DNA of 64,000 nt from Paraburkholderia sacchari (GTDB lineage: Bacteria > Pseudomonadota > Gammaproteobacteria > Burkholderiales > Burkholderiaceae), in contig NZ_JTDB02000001.1 of the NCBI RefSeq assembly GCF_000785435.2, positions 896,499 through 960,498 on the forward strand, in the 5' to 3' direction. Shown here piece after piece: positions 7,385 to 15,218 of this stretch; within the stretch, counting starts at the first letter, position 1, and the number at the start of each line of letters is the position of its first letter. Position numbers and translations under genes: made by a program. The notes below the pieces were generated by a model, which made no database searches, had not been told where the DNA came from, and saw only the letters and a program-made list of their open reading frames with translations.

Positions 7385-8683
7385 ATGAAAGTTGGCAATA
7401 ACAATTGGCGGAATGCACAAAACAACGACGCCGCACTGCCGGCCTTTCTGGCCGCACGCGTCGACCGCTATTACACGGAGCGCGTGCAGCAGAGTTGGGC
7501 GGGAGGTCACATCATGAAGGGACGCGTTCCGGATGCCGACGCTTTACATCTTTCGAGCAACGACTATTTGTCGATTGCCCGTCACCCCGAGATTCTCGAT
7601 GCCATGTGCATGAGCATCCGCTCCGAAGGAAACGGCCTGCTGATGTCGGGTGTGTTCCTGCATGGAGACGATTGCCCGCAATTGAATCTCGAACACCGTT
7701 TCGCGCGCTTCATGGGCGCCGAGGCGAGCGTGCTGTGCCAGTCGGGGTTCGCGGCCAATACGGGGCTGATCCAGTCGATCGCGAACGCACAGACGCCCGT
7801 GTATGTGGACATGATGGCGCACATGTCGCTCTGGGAAGGCATCCGCGCCGCCGGGGCCAAGGCCATCAGCTTTTTCCACAACGACGTCGAGCATCTCGAA
7901 CAACGCATCCAGCGCTACGGGCCGGGCATCGTGATCGTCGATTCGGTGTACAGCACGAATGGCAGCGTCTGCCCGCTGCAGGCGTTTGCGGAGGTGTGCG
8001 CCGAGCACGATTGCGTGTTCGTGGTGGACGAGTCGCATTCGCTCGGCACGCACGGTCCGCATGGCGCGGGGCTGGTGGCGGAACTGGGTCTCACCGACCG
8101 CGTGCACTTTCGCACCGCGAGCCTCGCGAAGGCGTTTGCGGGCCGCGCGGGCATCATCAGTTGTTCGCGGCGCTTCCAGGAGTATTTCAAGTGCGAGGCC
8201 TTGCCGGCGATCTTCAGCTCGACGCTGCTGCCGCACGAAACCTCGGGCCTCGCGGCCACGCTCGACGTGATCGAGCGCGACGACTGGCGCCGCACGCGGG
8301 TGGCGGCGAATGCGCGCTATTTGCGCATGAGCCTCGCGGAGCTTGGCTACAACCTCAACGGCAGCGAAACGCAGATCATCGCTCTCGAGGCCGGGCCGGA
8401 GCCGCAAACCATCGCGCTGCGCGATGCGCTCGAAGCGCGCGGCATTTTCGGGTCGGTGTTCTGTGCGCCCGCTACGGCGCAGAATCGCTCGCTCGTGCGC
8501 CTGTCAATCAACGCGATGCTCAGCGAACCGGAGCTCGAACGGATTGTGGAGGTCTGCGAAGCAATCCGCGACGAAGTGCAAATGTGGAACTGGCCCTCGA
8601 CGCGCCGCCTCATGGAGCGCGGCGCCACGCGCATGCGCGTGCGTCAACCGCGCGCGCTTGCCGACCTGCAGGTGGCGGCGTGA
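7385..8683 (+). CDS. lqsA: Alpha-oxoamine synthase, alpha-hydroxyketone autoinducer synthase (CqsA/LqsA family)
   Basis: 432 residues from the ATG at 7385, preceded by AGGGAG six bases upstream. It is a fold-type-I PLP enzyme of the AONS/KBL group: LSSNDYLSIARHPE near residue 57, GVFLHGDD instead of the GSGGSRL of KBL/BioF, VVDESHSLGTHGPHGAG with the cofactor-binding Asp, and the PLP lysine Lys249 in TASLAKAFAGRAG. These variants are those of CqsA (Vibrio) and LqsA (Legionella), which condense an acyl-CoA with an amino acid to make CAI-1/LAI-1-type ketone signals. The decisive support is context: a sensor kinase and an atypical regulator, the expected Lqs partners, lie convergently downstream. 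BioF or Kbl is the alternative but lacks this context. Confidence 0.85.
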   Translation: MKVGNNNWRNAQNNDAALPAFLAARVDRYYTERVQQSWAGGHIMKGRVPDADALHLSSNDYLSIARHPEILDAMCMSIRSEGNGLLMSGVFLHGDDCPQLNLEHRFARFMGAEASVLCQSGFAANTGLIQSIANAQTPVYVDMMAHMSLWEGIRAAGAKAISFFHNDVEHLEQRIQRYGPGIVIVDSVYSTNGSVCPLQAFAEVCAEHDCVFVVDESHSLGTHGPHGAGLVAELGLTDRVHFRTASLAKAFAGRAGIISCSRRFQEYFKCEALPAIFSSTLLPHETSGLAATLDVIERDDWRRTRVAANARYLRMSLAELGYNLNGSETQIIALEAGPEPQTIALRDALEARGIFGSVFCAPATAQNRSLVRLSINAMLSEPELERIVEVCEAIRDEVQMWNWPSTRRLMERGATRMRVRQPRALADLQVAA

Positions 8684-8762
8684 CGACGGCGTGAGCCTTG
8701 CATGAAAGTGGCGCGAGGGCGAGGAGCAAGCGGCGTGCGCGATTCAGCGCGATTCAGTACAT

Positions 8763-9800
8763 TCAGCGCGAATCCCACGCCGCCTGGACTTCACGGTCGA
8801 GCTGATGCAGCCAGGTGTCGTAGGGCAGCACGTTGTCGAGTGAGAGTCCTGCGGGCTGCTTGACGACGGCGTAGATATAGCGGCGCTCGCCCACGAATTC
8901 GGATGCCGGATGCATATACGGCTGCCATTGCTCGCATTGCGCCGGATAGTAGCCTTCGGTGCGCCAGAAATAGGGCAGGCTGCGATGGCTGTCGAGCTCG
9001 GCGTGAAACGACGCGGGCGCGCCTTGCTCGACCGCGATTTCCTGGACGCCGCGCAGCGTCTCATCGGTGTGGATGATGAGCAGGTAGGCGGTGCCCTGCG
9101 CATCGAGCATGAGCAGGCCGTGCGGCTGATATGAGAGATAGCGTTCGACAATGCCGAGCGATTCGCAGATGCCCTGCACATGCTCGGCGAGCGCGCGATC
9201 GTTGAGAAACGCATACTCGGAAACGGCGAGCGCGTCGAGCACCGAGCCGCTGGCCTTGTCGAAATACGCGGCCTGCATGTCGTGAATCGCCTGATTCAGG
9301 GTTTCTACTGCTTCGATTTCGTGCTTGCGGATGAAACGGTCGATCAGCCCTTCGTTGAAGCTCTTCACGGCCACATGCTCGTCGGCCTTGCCGGTGAGCA
9401 CGATTTTCTTGAGCGCAGGATTGGCGAGGCGGCGGCAGAACTCGATGCCGTTGAGCTCGGGCATGTCGTAGTCGACCACCACGACCGAGACCGATTCGAA
9501 GCGCTCCGGCCGGTGCACGAGCGAGCGAATGGCGTCCACGCGCATGGCAATGACCTGATGCGCATCGTTTTCTTCGGTGCGGTCGAGATAGGGGCTGAAA
9601 ATGGGCGAGGCGGGCCGGTCCTGTGCCGCGCGCACGTTCAGGAATTTCAGGGCTTCGTTGGGTGAGCTGAACAGCCGGAACGCGAGTTCGGGATCGAGCT
9701 GCAGGCTCAGATTCGACAGAAACGCCGCGCTGTCGTCGACGAACGCGGCGGTGGTCGGCCAGAAAAACGGCTGAATGGCTTTTGGAGTGGCTTTCGTCAT
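8763..9800 (-). CDS. lqsR: Atypical response regulator, LqsR-like
   Basis: 345 residues from the ATG at 9800, which overlaps the kinase stop by four bases (ATGA), so the two are translationally coupled. Residues about 17-165 form a receiver: acidic pair Asp22-Asp23, phospho-acceptor Asp110 in VVVVDYDMPELNG, Thr136 in VLTGKAD, Lys159 near the end. Unlike CheY, about 45 extra residues (roughly 57-100) lie between the first helix and the phospho-acceptor strand. The C-terminal 180 residues are not a known DNA-binding domain, as in LqsR of Legionella. An exact LqsR orthology call would need a search. It acts in the cytoplasm, presumably downstream of the kinase. Confidence 0.75.
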   Translation of the reverse strand: MTKATPKAIQPFFWPTTAAFVDDSAAFLSNLSLQLDPELAFRLFSSPNEALKFLNVRAAQDRPASPIFSPYLDRTEENDAHQVIAMRVDAIRSLVHRPERFESVSVVVVDYDMPELNGIEFCRRLANPALKKIVLTGKADEHVAVKSFNEGLIDRFIRKHEIEAVETLNQAIHDMQAAYFDKASGSVLDALAVSEYAFLNDRALAEHVQGICESLGIVERYLSYQPHGLLMLDAQGTAYLLIIHTDETLRGVQEIAVEQGAPASFHAELDSHRSLPYFWRTEGYYPAQCEQWQPYMHPASEFVGERRYIYAVVKQPAGLSLDNVLPYDTWLHQLDREVQAAWDSR

Positions 9801-11206
9801 GGCGCTGGGAATGTCAAAACAAACTCGGTGTACTTGCCTTTCACCGAAGAGCAGGCAATTGCTCCCCCCATCGCTTGCATGACATCGTGGCAAAAAGCCA
9901 GCCCGATTCCTGCTCCGAGCGACACGTCATCGGTGGTGGTGGATGAAGTATAAAAGCGGGTAAAGATGTGCGGCAAGACTTCAGGCGAAATACCGGAGCC
10001 GGTGTCGCTGAAAATCAGGCGATGCGCACGGTTCTCGCGATTGGCCGGTTCGAGCCGGATCGAAATATGCGCGCCTTCGATGCTGCCCATGTGCCGAAAC
10101 GCATTTTTCAGCAGATTGAACAGCACGTGCACGGTGAGCATTTCAGAACCGATGAATTCGAAATCGGGGCGCAAATTGCAATGCACGCGCGCACGGTCGC
10201 CTTCACGAAATGGATAGCGCGCAAGCGCGGTTTCCACGCAATGCGCAATCGAGCACGTTGTTGCGTTTTGCATGTTCGTGCCCGAGAAGCGCGCGGTGGC
10301 GAGCAGCATGTCGATGATCGCGTTCGAATGGAGCGCCTCCTGCTCGATGCGGCTCACCACGCCCTGCATCGAATACAGATGCGCAGTGCGTATTTTCGGC
10401 ACCGGCAGCCGGTTGCGCTGGGCAAGCGCATAGGTGTCGAGCAGGGCGGGCAAGTAGCGCATGAGGCCGGCTGCACCCACGCGAATCGCAACGAGCGGCG
10501 TGCGCAGTTCATGCGCGACGCTGCCCGCCGTGGCCAGCATGGCGCGCTCCTGTTCGATCTGGATGCGGTCCTGGTCGTAGTTCGCCAACGCGCCGATGGC
10601 CACCGCGAACGAGAAAATCGCAAGGTGGGTCAGATAGATGGAATCGAGGGCGATGGGGTCGGTGGTGAGCACATAGGCAAGCAGCGCGAGCCCGATGCCC
10701 ACGAGAAACTGCAGCACCAGCATGAGCCAGTCGAGCAGCAGCACCATGACGAACGCGGCGATCAGCGCGCTTTCGACCCAGACCTCATTGCCATTGTTCT
10801 TGAGCAGCATGAAGGTGAAGAAGAACGGCAGCGCATAGAGCGTGGCGATGTACCAGTACCACGGCAGCAGTTTTTTGAGGGAGGCGGGCCAGCGCTCGAA
10901 TGCGAGGATCGGCACGAACAGCGCGGAGCCAATCACGCGCAGCGTGAGATTTTCATAAGGCTGCGGAAAGAGGTCCTTCCAGACATAGTAGTAAAGCGGA
11001 AAGCCAATGGCCGCGATCACGGCGAGCGGCCGCATGCGGCGCTTCACATACTGGAGGTTGCGCATGGCGGGCGCGAATGCCCGCACCATGCGCGGCTTGA
11101 GCGCCGCCCATCCGCGGCGCGCGCGCATCGTGATTCTCGATACGTTCATCAGGGTGGAATCGCTCATTGTTCGATGCCGGATTGACCGCCGGCCTTGACT
11201 GCGCAT
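9797..11206 (-). CDS. lqsS: Multi-span sensor histidine kinase, LqsS/CqsS-like
   Basis: 469 residues from the ATG at 11206, which has GGAGA seven bases upstream; an alternative ATG at 11167 lacks a good site. After a basic N-terminus come about six membrane segments (residues 59-76, 88-103, 116-135, 144-162, 163-181, 190-208), the architecture of the ketone receptors CqsS and LqsS rather than of a periplasmic-sensor kinase. The catalytic half has the H-box VAHELRTP with His232, the N-box NLLKNAF, DTGSGIS and GAGIGLAF. There is no fused receiver, as in LqsS and unlike hybrid CqsS. It is first in a two-gene operon with the LqsR-like regulator. Confidence 0.82.
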   Translation of the reverse strand: MRSQGRRSIRHRTMSDSTLMNVSRITMRARRGWAALKPRMVRAFAPAMRNLQYVKRRMRPLAVIAAIGFPLYYYVWKDLFPQPYENLTLRVIGSALFVPILAFERWPASLKKLLPWYWYIATLYALPFFFTFMLLKNNGNEVWVESALIAAFVMVLLLDWLMLVLQFLVGIGLALLAYVLTTDPIALDSIYLTHLAIFSFAVAIGALANYDQDRIQIEQERAMLATAGSVAHELRTPLVAIRVGAAGLMRYLPALLDTYALAQRNRLPVPKIRTAHLYSMQGVVSRIEQEALHSNAIIDMLLATARFSGTNMQNATTCSIAHCVETALARYPFREGDRARVHCNLRPDFEFIGSEMLTVHVLFNLLKNAFRHMGSIEGAHISIRLEPANRENRAHRLIFSDTGSGISPEVLPHIFTRFYTSSTTTDDVSLGAGIGLAFCHDVMQAMGGAIACSSVKGKYTEFVLTFPAP

Positions 11207-11363
11207 GTGTCTCCAGGCTCATGCAGGCCCTGCTGCGAAGCGGTCCCAGGGCATGCACGTTGCGACTTCCGTAGCTAGTAAAGACAATACCATCAATGGG
11301 CTGCGCCGACGCGGCCGGCAGGGGGGCAATCATCACATGCGGCCGAGCGGGGGCGGCGCGAAT

Positions 11364-11415
11364 GAGGTGTGGGAGCGAGGTGTGGGAGCGAGGTGTGGGA
11401 GCGAGGTGTGGGAGC
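11364..11415. repeat. 13-bp perfect tandem repeat, four units
   Basis: Four exact copies of GAGGTGTGGGAGC run head to tail between the 3' end of the benzoate-CoA ligase gene and the start of the kinase gene. It is a good copy-number-variable (VNTR) candidate. It lies about 160 bases upstream of the kinase start codon, so it could affect the promoter or leader of the kinase operon. Confidence 0.9.
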
Positions 11416-11483
11416 GAACCGGGCGATGATCTTGGCGCGCGCCGCGCGGGCGGCGCGCCGGGAACAATGGCGGGGCGCTGGTG

Positions 11484-13205
11484 CTACGCGAGAGACTGGA
11501 ACTGTTCGCGCAGACGAAAGCGCTGGATCTTGCCCGTTGCGGTCTTCGGCAAGTCGTCGACGAAAACAATCTCGCGCGGATACTTGTGCGGCGCGAGCCG
11601 CGCCTTGACGAAGGCCTTCAGCGCCGCGGCGAGCGCCGCGTGGCCGTCTGGCGCGGCGTCCGCTTGCGCATGTGCTTCCTGCTTGAGCACGACGAACGCG
11701 CAGGTCTTCACGAGCCCGTCCTGATCCACGCCGATCACGGCCGCTTCGAGTACCGCTTCGTGCTGCACGAGCACCATCTCCACCTCGATGGGCGAGACGT
11801 ATTGGCCGCTCACTTTGAGCATGTCGTCGCTGCGGCCCGCATAGACATAGCAGCCGTTGGGCAGGCGCCGGTATTTGTCGCCGCTCTTGACCCACTCGCC
11901 CTGAAACGTCGCGCGCGACTTATCGCGATTGTTCCAGTACATCAAGGCCGCGCTCGGGCCGCGAATATAGAGGTCGCCAATTTCTCCATCGGGCACGGGC
12001 CGGTCCGACTCGTCGCGCAGCGCGATGTCGTAGCCAGGCACCGGGCGGCCCGTGGTGCCGTATTCGACCTCGCCAGGACGGTTCGAGAGAAAAATGTGCA
12101 GCATTTCGGTGGATCCGATGCCATCGAGAATGTCGCTGCCGAAATGACGCTTGAAGCGCTCTCCGGTCTCGCGCGGCAGCGCCTCGCCCGCCGACGTGCA
12201 AATGCGCAGCGCGACGTCCGCACGCTCGGGCAGCCCGGGCGAAGCCATCATGCTCGCGTACAGCGTGGGCACGCCGTAGAAGATTGTGGGGCGATGCTTG
12301 ACGAGGCGCGCGAACACGGCGTTGGCGGTGGGGCGCTCGGCCATCAGCACGGTGGTCGCGCCCACCGAGAGCGGAAACGTCAGCGCATTGCCCAGGCCGT
12401 AGGCAAAGAACAGCTTGGCGGCGGAAAACACCACGTCGCTTTCGCGGATGCCGAGCACGGATTTCGCATAGGTTTCCACGGTCCAATAGAGATTGGCGTG
12501 GGTATGCACTGTGCCCTTGGGCTTGCCTGTCGATCCCGATGAATAGAGCCAGAAGGCGATGTCGTCGGCGCTCGTTTGCGCTGCGTGCGCGGCGGGCCCG
12601 GCGTGGTCGATCAGGTCATGGAGAATTCGGGCACCCTGTGTGCCGCGCGTGCCCTGCGTGCCTTGAAGCGCGTCGGCGAGCGGCGCTGAAACCACGAGCG
12701 CGCAATGCTCGCCGCGGGTTTCGCCGTCGGCCGGGGAAGGGGCATGTACCGGCTCCAGCGCGTCGCTCACGGCGGGCAGCACCGCGCCCGACGCAATTGC
12801 GAGCCGTGCGCGGCTATGCGCGAGCATATAGGCATAGTCGGCGGAGGTGAGCAGCGTATTGACGATCACGGGCACGACGCCCGCATAGAGCGCGCCGAGA
12901 AAAACCACGGGCAGATCGACGGTGTCGAGCATCACGAGCAGGATGCGTTCTTCGGCGCGCACGCCCAGCGCATGCAGCGCGGTACTGAAGCGCCGCGCGC
13001 GAGTTTCGAGTTCGCCGTAAGCAAGCGTGCAGGTGTCGTCGATATAAGCGGGCTTGCCGGCGCGCGCCGCATTGAGCGCGAACAGATGCGCCGCGAAGTT
13101 CAGTTGCGCGGGCGGCGGCATGGCGGCCGGCGCACTCGATGTCGGCGGGGCCGCGGTGGCCGCCGATGCTACGGTAAGGGCCGGCGACGCTGCTTGGGTA
13201 TCCAC
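11484..13205 (-). CDS. bclA: Benzoate-CoA ligase
   Basis: 573 residues from a GTG at 13205 with GGAGAC about seven bases upstream. It activates benzoate to benzoyl-CoA with ATP and CoA, the entry step of the box pathway. The acyl-adenylate family signatures are clear: the P-loop YSSGSTGKPKGTVHTH, the benzoate-ligase-type AKLFFAYGLGN and GIGSTEMLHIFLSN, the hinge YAGRSDDMLKVSG and the C-terminal catalytic Lys in PKTATGKIQRFRLR. It is longer than typical (about 530 residues), with an Ala/Pro-rich N-terminal extension of some 30 residues and a GTQGTRGTQG insert. It is transcribed in the same direction as the DUF4863 gene and away from boxRCBA. Confidence 0.93.
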   Translation of the reverse strand: MDTQAASPALTVASAATAAPPTSSAPAAMPPPAQLNFAAHLFALNAARAGKPAYIDDTCTLAYGELETRARRFSTALHALGVRAEERILLVMLDTVDLPVVFLGALYAGVVPVIVNTLLTSADYAYMLAHSRARLAIASGAVLPAVSDALEPVHAPSPADGETRGEHCALVVSAPLADALQGTQGTRGTQGARILHDLIDHAGPAAHAAQTSADDIAFWLYSSGSTGKPKGTVHTHANLYWTVETYAKSVLGIRESDVVFSAAKLFFAYGLGNALTFPLSVGATTVLMAERPTANAVFARLVKHRPTIFYGVPTLYASMMASPGLPERADVALRICTSAGEALPRETGERFKRHFGSDILDGIGSTEMLHIFLSNRPGEVEYGTTGRPVPGYDIALRDESDRPVPDGEIGDLYIRGPSAALMYWNNRDKSRATFQGEWVKSGDKYRRLPNGCYVYAGRSDDMLKVSGQYVSPIEVEMVLVQHEAVLEAAVIGVDQDGLVKTCAFVVLKQEAHAQADAAPDGHAALAAALKAFVKARLAPHKYPREIVFVDDLPKTATGKIQRFRLREQFQSLA

Positions 13206-13404
13206 GATGCTGTCTCCGCTCTGTCTGCCTCGATCGCGTGGCCTTGCAGGCGATGGGCCTCGCGGGCGCACGGCCCCGGCGATCTTCGGTCGTTATGAAG
13301 CTGCTTTGCCGGTCAATCCGGACTGCCTGGTAATTCGATACTCGGTCGTTGCACATGCCATTGGCCTGGTGGGGCGGCGATTCGCGCGCACCGGCCAGTG
13401 CTGC

Positions 13405-13890
13405 TTATGCCTGCGCCGGCGTGGTCTCCGGGGTGAACTGAATTGCACCTTGCGGCAGCAGATAGAGCACGAGCGCCTCGCCGTCCGCGACGGTAGGGCG
13501 GTGCGCACTGCCTGGACCATAGACGCACCAGCCCGCAGGCCGGCCGTCGAACGTCGCGCCGGGCGTGGTGGGCATGATGAGATCGATTTCGCCGTGCGGG
13601 TGGGTATGGTGCGGGCCGGCAAGATCCTGCATCTGCACGACGTCGACAGAAAATCCATGCGTGGCGGGCAGCGGCTTGAGGACGCGCCCATAGCGCAGCC
13701 CGCCGGCCTCGCGCTGGCACATCCAGCCTTGCGCGATGCCTTCGCGGCAGGCGCTTTCGAGCGCCGCGAAGGTCGGACTGCCGTTCGGCCAGGTGGTGTT
13801 GAGCCACGTGTCGAGCGCATCATCCAGCGGACGGCCGGCAATCTGTTTCGTGACGCCTGCGATCAGGCGCTCGAAGTCTTGCGGGGACAT
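13405..13890 (-). CDS. DUF4863 (4-hydroxylaminobenzoate-lyase-like) cupin-type protein
   Basis: 161 residues from the ATG at 13890, preceded by AGGAGA. It matches the small DUF4863 family that includes PnbB-type 4-hydroxylaminobenzoate lyases. Visible marks are GWMCQREAGGLRYGRVLKP, a cupin-like metal site HHTHPHGEIDLI and GWCVYGPGSAHRPTV. Members commonly sit beside box genes. Their role in benzoate breakdown is not established, and a lyase activity here would be inference. It is divergent from boxR across a 168-base gap and upstream of bclA (gap about 200 bases), so possibly co-transcribed with it. Confidence 0.75.
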   Translation of the reverse strand: MSPQDFERLIAGVTKQIAGRPLDDALDTWLNTTWPNGSPTFAALESACREGIAQGWMCQREAGGLRYGRVLKPLPATHGFSVDVVQMQDLAGPHHTHPHGEIDLIMPTTPGATFDGRPAGWCVYGPGSAHRPTVADGEALVLYLLPQGAIQFTPETTPAQA

Positions 13891-13995
13891 GCGGGTCTCC
13901 TGTCGGCCGCATCTGGGGCTCAGTGCGGTCCAGTGCTATGCGGGCGCCGGTGCAGCGTCTGCGTTTGTCGCGGGACTGGCTTTTGGAGAAAATTA

Positions 13996-14040
13996 GCGTT
14001 TAGAAAAATGCATGTCAAGCACTATAGTACATAAAACTGG
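13996..14040 (+). promoter_or_regulatory. Possible boxR promoter/autoregulatory site
   Basis: AT-rich segment just upstream of boxR containing one TGCA (14009-14012) followed by CAAGCACTATAGTACAT. The minus strand reads TATAGTGCTT, close to the AAAGTGCTATACA found before boxC (15099-15110). The shared element suggests a common site for both promoters, but no full palindrome is present here. Confidence 0.3.
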
Positions 14041-14058
14041 GTTGGGAGGTCTCTCAAG

Positions 14059-15015
14059 ATGAAGCAAACTTACGTTGCAGAAGCGCAGCCGGATGAGCCC
14101 ACGAATGCCCATGAAGCGGCCGATGCGGGGCGCAGCGAGCGCGACCCATTCCTGACCGCGATGGGCGAGCGCGTGCGCATGCTGCGCGCGCGCCGCGGCA
14201 TGACGCGCAAGGCGCTGGCGGCGGAAACCGGGCTGTCCGAGCGCCACCTCGCGAATCTGGAGTCGGGCGTGGGCAATGCCTCCGTGCTTGTGCTGCGGCA
14301 GATCGCGGCCACGCTCAATTGCCCGCTCGCGGAAGTGATCGGCGACGTCACCACGGCTTCGGCCGAATGGCTGCTGATCCGCGAACTGCTGCAGGGGCGC
14401 GACCCGGCCGCATTGCAGCGCGCGCGCATCGCGCTCGCCGAAATGTTCTCGCAGGCGCCCGCCGACCCGCACCGCAACGAGCGCATCGCACTCATCGGCC
14501 TGCGCGGCGCGGGCAAGTCCACGCTCGGGCGCATGCTCGCGCAGGAACTCAAAGTGCCGTTCGTCGAGCTCACGCGCGTGATCGAGCAGCTGGCGGGCTG
14601 CCCGCCCTCGGAGATTCACTCGCTCTACGGCGCGAGCGCGTACCGCCGCTACGAGCAGCGCGCGCTGGAGGCCGTGATCGCCGAGCATCCGCGCGCGGTG
14701 ATTGCTTCGCCGGGCGGCCTCGTATCTGAGCCGGCCACGTTCAACACGCTGCTCGCGCACTGCTTCACGGTCTGGCTTCAGGCCGCGCCCGAGGAGCACA
14801 TGCGCCGGGTGGTGGCGCAGGGCGACTTGCGGCCGATGTCGGGTAACCGCGAAGCGATGGACGACCTCAAGCGCATTCTGGCGGGCCGCAGCGAGCTGTA
14901 CGGCCGTGCGGACATGCGCTTCGACACCAGCGAGAAGACGCTCGCCGACGCCTATCTGCAATTGCGCGACCGTATCGCGGCCCGGCTTGGTGCGGAGCCC
15001 GCGCGCTTCGATTGA
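14059..15015 (+). CDS. boxR: BoxR, HTH/shikimate-kinase-like benzoyl-CoA-responsive regulator
   Basis: 318 residues. Residues about 33-95 form an XRE-type helix-turn-helix (GERVRMLRARRGMTRKALAA, then LSERHLANLESG). The rest is shikimate-kinase-like, with the P-loop GLRGAGKST at 147-155 and an SPGGLV segment. This fusion is diagnostic of BoxR/BzdR regulators, which repress the catabolic promoters and are released when benzoyl-CoA binds the kinase-like domain. The family contacts TGCA-containing sites, and several lie just downstream, before boxC. It is divergent from the DUF4863 gene and first in the same direction as boxC, boxB and boxA, separated from boxC by 203 bases. Confidence 0.93.
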   Translation: MKQTYVAEAQPDEPTNAHEAADAGRSERDPFLTAMGERVRMLRARRGMTRKALAAETGLSERHLANLESGVGNASVLVLRQIAATLNCPLAEVIGDVTTASAEWLLIRELLQGRDPAALQRARIALAEMFSQAPADPHRNERIALIGLRGAGKSTLGRMLAQELKVPFVELTRVIEQLAGCPPSEIHSLYGASAYRRYEQRALEAVIAEHPRAVIASPGGLVSEPATFNTLLAHCFTVWLQAAPEEHMRRVVAQGDLRPMSGNREAMDDLKRILAGRSELYGRADMRFDTSEKTLADAYLQLRDRIAARLGAEPARFD

Positions 15016-15041
15016 GCGGCTGGCGGGGCCGCCAGAGGCAC

Positions 15042-15065
15042 TGAAATGCAGTGCATTGCATTTCA
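15042..15065. promoter_or_regulatory. Putative BoxR operator upstream of boxC
   Basis: A perfect inverted repeat with 9-bp arms, TGAAATGCA (15042-15050) and TGCATTTCA (15057-15065), around GTGCAT. Three TGCA cores occur within 24 bases. BzdR/BoxR regulators are known to bind TGCA repeats. It lies 27 bases after the boxR stop and about 150 bases before boxC. Operator function is inferred from sequence and context. Confidence 0.6.
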
Positions 15066-15122
15066 TGGTTTACCCGCCGGAACGCTAAATATGTATTAAA
15101 GTGCTATACATGGGGTGAGTGA

Positions 15123-15151
15123 TGCACTATCGTTCACTGAAACGAAGTGCA
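15123..15151 (+). promoter_or_regulatory. Second TGCA-containing inverted repeat in the boxC leader
   Basis: TGCACTATCGTT and AACGAAGTGCA form a near-perfect inverted repeat (one bulged base) around CACTGA. A further TGCA follows at 15164-15167. It is either a second regulator site or an RNA hairpin in the boxC 5' leader; the sequence cannot tell these apart. Confidence 0.4.
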
Positions 15152-15218
15152 CATCCACTAGCTTGCATGGGACCGGAGTTCACGCTTTGCGTCTGCTCCG
15201 GTCGACAGGAGACGCCCC

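Noticed and set aside
8735..8775. GCGATTCAG-type short repeats between lqsA and lqsR
   Set aside because: Partly inside the lqsR 3' end, no T tract and imperfect copies; not enough for a terminator or mobile element.
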